From Aphodovivens sp036306585 (GTDB lineage: Bacteria > Actinomycetota > Coriobacteriia > Coriobacteriales > Eggerthellaceae), in assembly GCA_036306585.1 (NCBI GenBank), contig JAXJZF010000007.1, forward strand, positions 248,001 through 312,000: 64,000 nt of DNA, given 5' to 3'. Of this stretch, positions 15,168 to 22,407 are shown piece by piece. Position 1 is the stretch's first letter; each line of letters starts with the position of its first letter. The notes beneath the pieces were generated by a model. It saw only the letters and a program-made list of their open reading frames with translations, ran no database searches and had not been told where the DNA came from. The position numbers and the translations under genes are program-made.

Positions 15168-15758
15168 ATGGCATACAAGCCGGTTGAATGGGAAGACGAC
15201 ATCTACAAGAAGAGATTCGTCAGGACCCTCAAGGAGAAGGGGAAGACCATCAAGGAGATCGCCGAGGAATGCGGGGTGGACGAGCGGGGACTTCGGAGGT
15301 CCTTAAATGAGACCAAGCGGATGAAGAGGTGGCTTGTGGAGGATATCGCGAGACGGCTCGATGTCAGCCCTAGGTTCCTGGTCGGAAAATACGACGTCCT
15401 CGCCAAACGGGAGGGCATCGGCGAAGAGGAGGAAGAGCGATGGCTGTCGATGCTCTCCTCGGAAAAGTTTCCCTATGTCGGCGAGGAGGTCAGGGCCACG
15501 ACTGCAAAAGAGTACCTAAGCAGGCTCCTTGGGTTCCATGGGATCTCGAAAGAGCAGCTCAGGGCTCTTCCCTTCGAAACGCAGCTAGATTTTCTGGAAA
15601 AGCTGGAGGAATCGCTAGCTTCCATCCTTTCCGAGTACTTCCCGGAGAACGCGGCGGGCGACGACACGTACGTGGAGTGCTATCGCATCATTGCCAGCCT
15701 CGAGGGAAGGCGAGAGGACTTTTTTGCTGAAGGTGTGCGAGGCGATGATTTCGTTTAG
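15168..15758 (+). CDS. XRE-like HTH protein
   Basis: This is a 196-residue protein. Residues about 15-65 form an HTH (KRFVRTLKEKGKTIKEIAEE...VDERGLRRSLNETKRM), followed by a DVSPRFLVGKYD segment typical of phage-type regulators. A roughly 110-residue helical C-terminal part is unassigned. GGGGGG lies at good spacing from the ATG. Divergence from two membrane-protein genes with a palindrome between suggests it regulates them. Confidence 0.8.
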   Translation: MAYKPVEWEDDIYKKRFVRTLKEKGKTIKEIAEECGVDERGLRRSLNETKRMKRWLVEDIARRLDVSPRFLVGKYDVLAKREGIGEEEEERWLSMLSSEKFPYVGEEVRATTAKEYLSRLLGFHGISKEQLRALPFETQLDFLEKLEESLASILSEYFPENAAGDDTYVECYRIIASLEGRREDFFAEGVRGDDFV

Positions 15759-15826
15759 CGCTTGCCCCAGAGTTTTCCTTGACCAAGGAACGGGTTGTTC
15801 AAATGCTATTTGGAATGCCACTTCAC

Positions 15827-15832
15827 TATAAT
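15827..15832 (+). promoter_or_regulatory. -10 box
   Basis: A perfect TATAAT lies three bases upstream of the LexA-type box and 37 bases before the start of the 100-residue gene. Confidence 0.6.
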
Positions 15833-15834
15833 GA

Positions 15835-15846
15835 GAACAAATGTTC
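15835..15846. promoter_or_regulatory. LexA/DinR-type SOS box
   Basis: GAACAAATGTTC fits the Gram-positive/actinobacterial LexA consensus GAAC-N4-GTTC perfectly, with A and G flanks as in many natural sites. It overlaps the expected transcription start of the next gene, where LexA would repress. Eight fixed bases could occur by chance once in a window this size, so its position is the main support. Confidence 0.6.
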
Positions 15847-15868
15847 GTATTATATAGGAGAGTGAGCA

Positions 15869-16171
15869 ATGCCGATTCCGAAAAGGAAATCCCTGGCGGG
15901 CACTTGCGGTATCCCGAAGGAACAGGACCGTATCTATGTGAAGACTTTCGACGGGGACGGGTTCGAGAAGGCTTATCCCCCTGGCATCGTTCCCAAAAAG
16001 GTGTCTGCGCCTTCTCTGGGAATCTGGGAAATCCAGGCGTCCTCATCTCGTCGGGAGTTCGGGCGCGAGATTTTCGGGAACCTGTGCGTCCATATCCGCG
16101 TGACGGTTAAAGGAAGGCAGCGCGACCTTTGGTGGGAACATGGCGAATGGTTCGTTTTGAGAGATGAGTGA
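15869..16171 (+). CDS. small unknown protein, predicted DNA-damage inducible
   Basis: This 100-residue protein has no membrane segment. It contains KSLAGTCGIPKEQDRIYVKTFDG, IWEIQASSS and ends with QRDLWWEHGEWFVLRDE, looking like a small beta-rich domain. GGAG precedes the ATG at eight bases. It is a single-gene unit with TATAAT and a perfect GAAC-N4-GTTC box. On an integrative element, SOS control often drives excision or antirepression, so an antirepressor-like role is possible but not shown. Confidence 0.7.
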   Translation: MPIPKRKSLAGTCGIPKEQDRIYVKTFDGDGFEKAYPPGIVPKKVSAPSLGIWEIQASSSRREFGREIFGNLCVHIRVTVKGRQRDLWWEHGEWFVLRDE

Positions 16172-16280
16172 TCTTCGCTCTGTTAGGCACAGGGCATTAG
16201 GCCGGATGGGGGGTGGCATAAAGTGGCGGGAGCCGATGCCTTAGCATGGGAAGGATCTTGTATTTAGGGGAAAAGCTTTC

Positions 16281-17153
16281 CTAGTTGCGCTTTTCCGCGT
16301 CTTCCATCTTGTCTAGAAGGCCCTCGAGCTCAAGGGCCATCTCTCTCCTCTTCCCGATAAGGTCTCCGAGTTCGCTTTGCAATTTAAGCCTTAGGGTCCC
16401 TCTGTTGGGATATTCGGACATCAGCTCGTAGAGCTTGATGTCCGATTCTATTAGGTCAACAAGGCTATCTCTAAACGCACGAAGTCCGCGCATTTCCAGG
16501 GCTATTTTGTTCTTGAGGCTTGCCCGCCGGGCGACATCCTGCTCGCTTTTGGAGTACCTGCTCAAGGAAGATTCCGCTGACAAGACTTCCTGCTTGCATG
16601 CGTCAAACTGGCCTTTGATATTTCGATATTGCCTCTTGCTCTTTCTGATGTACAACGCTTCATTGACGAAGGACCGGATCGAAGGCAGCTTGATTCTAAT
16701 GGGCAGGAGGGCCAAGTCTATCAGGATAGCTATGAGCATCAGGGTCAATAAACCAGGCGCTAAGCTTAGGATGTCGAGGTGCGAGACGATGGTCCCATTA
16801 AAGGAGGCGGAAACGAGAGAGATAGCAACCCAGACTAAGACGAACAGCGAGACGGGAAAGATGCTCGGCAATGAAGACAGCACGACCCCTCCGTCCAAGC
16901 CTTTGATGACGGTGTCGTAGACGTCATTCTTCAGCTTGTCTCTCGCCTTTGCCGCCTTTTCATCCTTGCCGTTAAGAGCTTGCTTTTCGATTATTTCGAG
17001 CAGCTGCGCCTCGTGGAGGGCTTTTGTCCGCCAGTCGCTGGCGATGGATTTCTCGATCAGTCGAACGATCACGAACACCGCGATGGCGACTATGAAAAGA
17101 AAGACCGCCTGCCCTGCCTCGAGCTTCGATAACGCCAATACTAGTTCTGCCAA
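16281..17153 (-). CDS. unknown multi-pass membrane protein with coiled-coil tail
   Basis: The 290-residue product has three hydrophobic stretches (about 13-32, 90-115 and 128-150). A charged helical C-terminal half follows, with long Lys/Glu/Leu heptad-like runs that predict a cytoplasmic coiled coil. The TTG at 17151-17153 has GGGAG eight bases upstream. It lies between the HigBA pair and the SOS-box gene. Membrane protein plus coiled coil on an island hints at an abortive-infection or sensor effector, but there is no recognisable catalytic domain. Confidence 0.75.
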   Translation of the reverse strand: MAELVLALSKLEAGQAVFLFIVAIAVFVIVRLIEKSIASDWRTKALHEAQLLEIIEKQALNGKDEKAAKARDKLKNDVYDTVIKGLDGGVVLSSLPSIFPVSLFVLVWVAISLVSASFNGTIVSHLDILSLAPGLLTLMLIAILIDLALLPIRIKLPSIRSFVNEALYIRKSKRQYRNIKGQFDACKQEVLSAESSLSRYSKSEQDVARRASLKNKIALEMRGLRAFRDSLVDLIESDIKLYELMSEYPNRGTLRLKLQSELGDLIGKRREMALELEGLLDKMEDAEKRN

Positions 17154-17196
17154 TTCCTCAACTCCCGTTTCATCTTGTTCTCTTTAGGCAGACTGA

Positions 17197-17469
17197 TCAG
17201 ACGAAGCTGATCTCCAGCTTCCTTCCAAGCCCTCGCGCTATCTTCTCGAGGGTCGCCACGGAGGGGTTGCCGTTGCCGTTCTCAAGCCGGCAGAGGTTCG
17301 AGGCCTTCATCCCGCAGCGTTCGGCGAGCTCCTGCTGCGTGAGCCCCTCTTCCATCCTCGCCTCCACGATCTGGCGCATCACGTCGCGCTCCGCGGACTG
17401 CTCCTCCCATTCCTGGGCGAACCCTTCGTCTCGGAGGGACTTCTCCAGGTGCTTCCTGAAATCACTCAT
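17197..17469 (-). CDS. higA: HigA-like antitoxin (XRE HTH)
   Basis: The 90-residue protein carries an HTH in its C-terminal two thirds (QIVEARMEEGLTQQELAER...ASNLCRLENGNGNPSVATLEKIARGLG). It should bind and neutralise the toxin encoded immediately upstream and repress the shared promoter. Its start overlaps the toxin's end by 8 bp. Toxin-first order is characteristic of higBA. Confidence 0.9.
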   Translation of the reverse strand: MSDFRKHLEKSLRDEGFAQEWEEQSAERDVMRQIVEARMEEGLTQQELAERCGMKASNLCRLENGNGNPSVATLEKIARGLGRKLEISFV

Positions 17470-17806
17470 TTCTCGACCTCCAGTCCTCGCGCATCCTCTT
17501 CGCCCGCTCGATCTCCCTCGCGGGGGTCTTCTGCGTCTTCTTGACGAAGCCGTGGGTGAGCACGATCTCCCCTCCGGCGACGAAGAAGTAGAGGACCCGC
17601 GTGATGTCGTTTCCCTGCACGGTCCTCAGCTCGAATATCCCGTCGTCGAGATGCCTGGAGAACGGCATCCCCAGGGCGGGCCCGTGTTCTTCCAAAAGCT
17701 CGAGCCTTCCGAAGACCTTCGCCCTCATCTTCGCGGGCAGGCCGTCGATGAACTCCTCGACGGGGCGCCTGCCCCTGGCGTCCTCGTAGTAGTTGACCTC
17801 GTACAT
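17462..17806 (-). CDS. higB: HigB/Gp49-family RelE-like mRNA interferase toxin
   Basis: The 114-residue product contains the family markers VEEFIDGLPAKMRAKVFGRLELLEEHG, HLDDGIFELR and RVLYFFVAGGEIVLTHGFVKKTQKTP, with the conserved basic cluster and Lys near the end. It should cleave mRNA on the ribosome when HigA is lost. The ATG at 17806 follows AAGGAG at five bases; an upstream in-frame start adds eight residues without a site. The promoter and palindrome at 17824-17849 explain autoregulation. Confidence 0.9.
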   Translation of the reverse strand: MYEVNYYEDARGRRPVEEFIDGLPAKMRAKVFGRLELLEEHGPALGMPFSRHLDDGIFELRTVQGNDITRVLYFFVAGGEIVLTHGFVKKTQKTPAREIERAKRMREDWRSRNE

Positions 17807-17820
17807 CAAGGCTCCTTCTA

Positions 17821-17849
17821 ATCTTATCAAATATGATAATTACAGGCAA
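17821..17849 (-). promoter_or_regulatory. higBA promoter with palindromic operator
   Basis: On the minus strand TTGCCT (17849-17844), a 17-bp spacer and TAAGAT (17826-17821) form a good sigma-70 promoter. The palindrome TTATCA-AATA-TGATAA (17824-17839) overlaps the -10 and spacer, exactly where a HigA repressor would block polymerase. Confidence 0.75.
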
Positions 17850-17860
17850 TCGACACAGAG

Positions 17861-19117
17861 TCATTCACCGCCTAGCAGCTCGCCGATCTCGTCGGCCGCC
17901 TCGCGGTCGTTCTGCTCGATGGCATGTGCGTAGATGTCCATGGTGAGCGCCGCGGTGCTGTGGCCGAGCCTGTTCTGCACGGTCTTGATGTCCGCCCCGT
18001 TGCTTATGAGGAGCGTTGCCTGGGTGTGCCGGAGCTCGTGGAACCTCAGGCCCTCGTAGCCCGTCCTTTTGATGCGGGGGATTCCGCGCGAGTCAACGTA
18101 CCTAATCGCGCGCCCCTGCTCGCCGAAGCCGTTCTCCACGCAGAACTCCCGGAACCATCTCCCGAAGATGTTCGGGTCGTAGTATCCCCCGTAGACGTTG
18201 GTGACGACGGGGCTCTTCTCCGTCTGCAGGATCGCTATCGCGTCTGTGTCCTCGCGGTCGAGCCTGCGCTTCCTGTTCTCGAGCTCGATCCTCTGCGTCC
18301 GCTTCCACTCCTCTAGGTATGCGACGATCTCGTTGTCGAGGGATATCCAGCGCTTGCTCTTCCTGCTTTTAGGATCTCGCGGGACTTTGTCGCATGCGTA
18401 CTGCTGAGCCACGTAGAGCTTGCGCTTGTCGAAGTGGACGTGCTCCCATGTGAGGCCAAGGACCTCGCCGCGTCTCATGCCCGTGTGCAGGGCGAGCAGC
18501 ACCGCGCAGTGAGGGGCGCTCGCCGGGAGCCCGAGGATGATGGAGTTGAGCCTCTGCGCCTCGTCGACCGTGAGGCTGTGCCTCTCCTTGGGCTTCGGCC
18601 GGGGGATGGATATGGGGGAGCAGGGGTTCTTGGCGATGAGCCCGTCGTCGACCGCCTGGTTCATGATCTGGGAGAGCTTCTGGTGGACACGGTGCAGCCT
18701 GCTCTCGGTCGCGCCCTCCTTGCGCATCCTGGAGTAGGCGTTCCTCAAGGTGAAGGTGTCGAGGTCCTGCAGGCGGTACGCCCCGAAAAACGAGGATATC
18801 CACTTGATCTCGTAGGACTCCCTGTTCCACGCGAGCGGGCTCCTGAACTCGTGCTCGCGCTCCTCGTGGAACCGGGCGGCGTAGTTCCCGACGGTTATGT
18901 CGCTCGGCTTTATGGCGGAGGGGTCCATGAGCTCGGCGCGGTACTCCATCAGCGCCTTGGCCGCCTCCGACTTGGTACCATGGACGGTGCGGCTGGGCGA
19001 CTTCCTGTACTTGCCCGTCACGGGGTCCTTCCCGAGCGAGACCCTGATGCGCCACGTGTTCTTCTTGCCCGCCTTCTCGATCGATCCTATGCCGGATAAT
19101 GAGCTTCTTCCTGACAT
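17861..19117 (-). CDS. int: tyrosine-type site-specific integrase
   Basis: This 418-residue recombinase has an arm-binding N-terminus with YRKSPSRTVHGTKSEA, a SAM-like core-binding domain (about 70-165) and a catalytic domain. Visible active-site residues are R215 in HTGMRRGE, H360 and R363 in HELRHTQATL, H386 in LGHS and Y396 in DIYAHA. GGGAAAGGG lies six bases before the ATG. It is the last gene before the tRNA-fragment attachment site and faces away from it, as in most tRNA-targeting islands. A palindrome identical to that before parA lies about 100 bp upstream. No excisionase is obvious beside it. Confidence 0.95.
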   Translation of the reverse strand: MSGRSSLSGIGSIEKAGKKNTWRIRVSLGKDPVTGKYRKSPSRTVHGTKSEAAKALMEYRAELMDPSAIKPSDITVGNYAARFHEEREHEFRSPLAWNRESYEIKWISSFFGAYRLQDLDTFTLRNAYSRMRKEGATESRLHRVHQKLSQIMNQAVDDGLIAKNPCSPISIPRPKPKERHSLTVDEAQRLNSIILGLPASAPHCAVLLALHTGMRRGEVLGLTWEHVHFDKRKLYVAQQYACDKVPRDPKSRKSKRWISLDNEIVAYLEEWKRTQRIELENRKRRLDREDTDAIAILQTEKSPVVTNVYGGYYDPNIFGRWFREFCVENGFGEQGRAIRYVDSRGIPRIKRTGYEGLRFHELRHTQATLLISNGADIKTVQNRLGHSTAALTMDIYAHAIEQNDREAADEIGELLGGE

Positions 19118-19218
19118 CGTCTGCCCTTTCCCTTCTCGTCTTCATGGGAAAGAAGACCGCCGTTCGAGACACCCCTTGTCAAGTGTCTGATACGGTCTTC
19201 TTTTCCCGTCTTCGGTTA

Positions 19219-19236
19219 CAGTACAGAAACGTACTG
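19219..19236. promoter_or_regulatory. palindromic operator, integrase copy
   Basis: CAGTACAGAAACGTACTG is identical to 1316-1333 (19 bp with the preceding A). It lies between the integrase start and the attachment site. Confidence 0.7.
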
Positions 19237-19270
19237 TTTTGGGCAAATTTGGGCAAATTATGGGCGAAAA
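19237..19270. repeat. tandem GGGCAAAT boxes (candidate integrase arm sites)
   Basis: GGGCAAATTT, GGGCAAATTA and T-GGGCGAAAAT follow each other with a 10-12-bp period between the integrase and the attachment core. Their position and direct orientation fit arm-type binding sites. A diverged copy is at 8731-8752. Confidence 0.5.
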
Positions 19271-19372
19271 TGCTGAAACAACCTGAAACATCATGGGTAT
19301 CAGGTTTTTTGACGGGCTTATGACCTGCGAAAATAGGGAAAAATGAAACAATCTGGCCACTAACAAGGTGTT

Positions 19373-19417
19373 CTCATAACCCGAAGGTCGGTGGTTCAAA
19401 TCCGCCCCCCGCGACCA
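19373..19417 (+). mobile_element. attachment site: 3' fragment of a CAU-anticodon tRNA (right end of island)
   Basis: The 45 bases start in an anticodon loop (CTCATAA), then read CCCGAAGGTCG, the T-arm GGTTCAAATCC and CCCCCGCGACCA. They match the 3' half of a tRNA-Met, most like initiator tRNA because the 3' anticodon stem is CCC. The bases before it (GTGTT) cannot form the stem, so the 5' half is missing. This is the duplicated 3' end left when a tyrosine integrase targets a tRNA gene. The intact copy should be at the other island end, before base 1. Confidence 0.85.
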
Positions 19418-19424
19418 AAACTTC

Positions 19425-19448
19425 AGCCCTCTTCAGAGGGCTTTTTTT
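19425..19448 (+). terminator. intrinsic terminator of the target tRNA gene
   Basis: AGCCCTC-TTCA-GAGGGCT followed by a run of seven T is a textbook intrinsic terminator eight bases after the tRNA CCA. It supports the view that the right flank is the original chromosome. Confidence 0.85.
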
Positions 19449-19842
19449 ATTGCATATTCACAGGTGAAAGATTTGCTCCGGCTTGTGAATCCATTTGAAT
19501 TGCAAAGCCTAAGGACGTGCTGAAAACGTTCAGATTTCCTTATCGGTCCCAAAGTGGCCTTGCCTGCCAAAGCAGTCGGGAACGCTACGCAATGCCCGCA
19601 AGTTCATGGTCAGCGCATTGGCGAAGGGGTGGGATGTCTGAGAGCGGCGCGCGTCGTCTCCCGACGGGAGGCAGCGCGAGTGCCCGCCCGCACCTTCCCT
19701 TGGTTACGATTCGGATACGATACAGAAGAACGACCGCAAACCCGTACATGTTCTGTCATGGTGGTAGTTTGCTTTTTGCCGGATAGTTGTTTCGGTGCTC
19801 GTGTCAGGATCTGTCGACGCGGCTCATTCATTAGGAGGCGTC
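19449..19842. other. intergenic stretch without a supported gene
   Basis: I see no convincing coding frame in these 394 bases. They contain the promoter region of the membrane-protein operon starting at 19843; no clear -35/-10 pair could be chosen. Confidence 0.4.
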
Positions 19843-22407
19843 GTGGGTAACATATTGCGTGTATTCGTGCGCGATGCGAAGCGAATAGCCAAAGTCCCGG
19901 CAGCATGGCTCGTTGTCTTATTTCTTGTAGTGCTGCCGTCGCTGTACACCTGGTTCAACGTTTTGGGATTTTGGAACCCCTATGAAAACACGGGCAACTT
20001 GCGCATCTGCGTGGTGAACGAGGATCAAGGCGCCCGCGATGATACCCTCGGAGATCTCGATCTCGGTGATCAGATAGTCGATCAGCTGAAAAGCAATCAT
20101 CAGCTGGGATGGGACTTCGTCGATCGCGATCAGGCGATGAGCGCGGTCGAGTCGGGCGAGGCGTATGCGGCGTTCATCGTTCCCCAGGATTTCAGCTCCG
20201 ATATGGCAACCATACTGACCGGCGACTTCACGGCGCCGACGCTCGAGTACTATGTCAATGAAAAAGTCGGTCCTGTTGCTCCCAAGATCACCGATACAGG
20301 AGCGACGACGCTCGACACCACGGTGAACGACGCTTTCGTGTCGACCGCTAGCGAGGCTGTCGCATCCGGCGTAAACGAATGGCTTGGTGATGCGGAATCG
20401 AGCCTCGATGACGCTGGGGCCGATGCGTCGAGCAGTCTTGACGAGGCGGCTCGGGATGTGGAGAACGCTCGCTCTGCTTTGGAGGAACTGTCTTCGTCGG
20501 CGAAGGAAGCGTCTGCGAAAACGGACGATGTTAAAGCGACGCTCGGGGACGCTAAGGCGCAGGCTCTTCTGCTCGCCTCCATTCTCGGGGATGTCTCGGC
20601 TCTAACGGGGGATGCGAACTCGGGAATCGTGGGATTCTCCACTTCAATGGGCAGCGTGCTCGATCAGGGATCGATGCTTCTTTCTCGATCCTCATCCCAG
20701 GCGAACATTGCTATCGGGCGGACCTCGTCGGGAATCGTGGCCGCGCAAGGCGATGTGGACGTTGCCCTCGCGCGCGCGAATGCCGTGGTTGACGAGAGCG
20801 CGAAGATGGTTGAATCGCTTCGACAGATAGCGGACTCGCTGTCGGACGGCTCTGCGAAGGAAACGCTTGAGGGGGCAATCGCATCGCTTCAGGAGACGGG
20901 CGATCGTGCCCAGCAGACGCTCGACGGACTTTCAACCCTATCTCAGGACGTGGCATCTTCAGCGGCTTCCATCTCCGGGGCATCGGGGGCTATCGACTCC
21001 GCGATTCAGGATGCTGTTTCAAGTGCGGACGGATATCGCTCGACGCTCTCGAACGATACGGTGCCCGCTCTCGGCTCTGGGCTGGGAAGAGTTGGCACTG
21101 CGGCGAACGGGTTGACCTCGGCGGTTTCGGGTCAGCTGGTGCTGATCGACCAGACCTCATCCGCCCTTGACGAGCTTAAATCGACGCTCGATCTTTCTGC
21201 CGATGCTCTCTCGCAAACCGATGACTTGCTCGCAGGGCTCCAAAAAGACTTCGAAGGCGCCGCAATCGACATCAAGGCTCTTGCATCCTCGAGCGCCCTT
21301 CAGGAGCTTTTCGGCGGAAAGATAGATGCGGACAAAGTGGCGGATTTCATGATATCCCCCACGACCGTCACGACAGAGAAGCTCTATCCAGTCAATGCGT
21401 ACGGGTCGGCTATGGCGCCGCTCTTCATCAATCTTACGCTTTGGATAGGGGCTTTCATGCTGATGGTGATCATGCGCAAAGAGGTGGATGGTGAAGGCGT
21501 TGCGGGTATCAAACCTTGGCAGCGCTATCTCGGCCGTTGGCTGCTCCTTGCTTTGATGGCGACCTTGCAGGCGGTTGTGTGCGTTGCAGGGTGTCTGGCA
21601 ATCGGCGTGCAGACTGTGAACGCGCCGTTGTTCTTCCTGACGGCTATTGGAGCTTCGCTTGCGTATCTGAGCATTCAATACGCCCTTTCGAGCACCTTCC
21701 AACACGTGGGCATGGGGTTGTGCGTGATTCTGGTGTTCATCCAGATCCCCGCCGCCACCGGGCTGTACCCCATCGAAATGACCACGAGCTTTTTCCAGGC
21801 GGTGTATCCGGTATTTCCCTTCACGTACGGGATCGGAGCCATCCGCGAGGTCATTGCCGGCTTCTACGACGGCGCCTGGGCGCACGACATGGGCGTGTTG
21901 GCGGTGTTCTTTGCGGGATTCATGGCGCTCGGGCTTGCCGCCCGTCCGCATTTCGCCAATCTCAACCGGCTTTTTGCATATCAGCTCGAAGAGAGCGATC
22001 TCATCAACAGCGAGGCGGTGCAACTTCCGGAAAAGCGCTATCGCATAACGCAGCTTGTTCGGGTGCTTTCCGACCGCGATGAATACCGCCATGCCATCGC
22101 AGCGCGCGCGGTGCGCTTCATGAGGATGTATCCGCGTCTTAAGTTGGGCGCCCTCGTTTTTGGCGTGGCGGTCCCGATTGCGGCAATGGTGTTGCTCGCC
22201 GTGACCCAGGCCGAGAAAGTGGCCATGCTTTCGGTGCTGCTGGTGTGGTTCATCCTCGTTACCGGGTTTCTTATCGTGGTGGAATACGTTCGAGACAGCC
22301 TGAACCGGCAAGCGGCGCTCGAGTCCATGAGCGACGACGCGGTCCTCTCCCTGTATGCCGAGCGCAACAACGTAGAGGCGACTTCGACGAAAGGGGGCGT
22401 GCGATGA
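19843..22407 (+). CDS. YhgE/Pip-family membrane protein (first of pair)
   Basis: The GTG at 19843 follows AGGAGG at four bases, giving 854 residues. An N-terminal membrane segment precedes the family hallmark PSLYTWFNVLGFWNPYENTGNLRICVVNEDQGA. A roughly 400-residue extracytoplasmic helical, Ala/Ser-rich region (about 180-500) and a C-terminal block of about six membrane segments follow. Such proteins belong to the YhgE/Pip (phage infection protein) group related to ABC-2 permeases and type VII EsaA. An extra C-terminal part with a further hydrophobic pair and basic residues is absent from the second copy. The stop overlaps the next start (ATGA), so the two are co-translated and may form a heterodimer. 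Confidence 0.9.
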   Translation: MGNILRVFVRDAKRIAKVPAAWLVVLFLVVLPSLYTWFNVLGFWNPYENTGNLRICVVNEDQGARDDTLGDLDLGDQIVDQLKSNHQLGWDFVDRDQAMSAVESGEAYAAFIVPQDFSSDMATILTGDFTAPTLEYYVNEKVGPVAPKITDTGATTLDTTVNDAFVSTASEAVASGVNEWLGDAESSLDDAGADASSSLDEAARDVENARSALEELSSSAKEASAKTDDVKATLGDAKAQALLLASILGDVSALTGDANSGIVGFSTSMGSVLDQGSMLLSRSSSQANIAIGRTSSGIVAAQGDVDVALARANAVVDESAKMVESLRQIADSLSDGSAKETLEGAIASLQETGDRAQQTLDGLSTLSQDVASSAASISGASGAIDSAIQDAVSSADGYRSTLSNDTVPALGSGLGRVGTAANGLTSAVSGQLVLIDQTSSALDELKSTLDLSADALSQTDDLLAGLQKDFEGAAIDIKALASSSALQELFGGKIDADKVADFMISPTTVTTEKLYPVNAYGSAMAPLFINLTLWIGAFMLMVIMRKEVDGEGVAGIKPWQRYLGRWLLLALMATLQAVVCVAGCLAIGVQTVNAPLFFLTAIGASLAYLSIQYALSSTFQHVGMGLCVILVFIQIPAATGLYPIEMTTSFFQAVYPVFPFTYGIGAIREVIAGFYDGAWAHDMGVLAVFFAGFMALGLAARPHFANLNRLFAYQLEESDLINSEAVQLPEKRYRITQLVRVLSDRDEYRHAIAARAVRFMRMYPRLKLGALVFGVAVPIAAMVLLAVTQAEKVAMLSVLLVWFILVTGFLIVVEYVRDSLNRQAALESMSDDAVLSLYAERNNVEATSTKGGVR

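Noticed and set aside
1..19372. Conjugation (relaxase, type IV secretion) genes within the visible island
   Set aside because: None of the island genes here reads as a relaxase, coupling protein or VirB-like protein; if present they lie left of the window.
19373..19417. Complete tRNA gene
   Set aside because: Only the 3' half is present; the upstream bases do not pair with the anticodon stem and there is no D-arm or 5' acceptor strand.
19449..19842. Short frames at 19517-19906
   Set aside because: They lack ribosome sites and conserved-looking sequence; the real gene start is the GTG at 19843 with AGGAGG.
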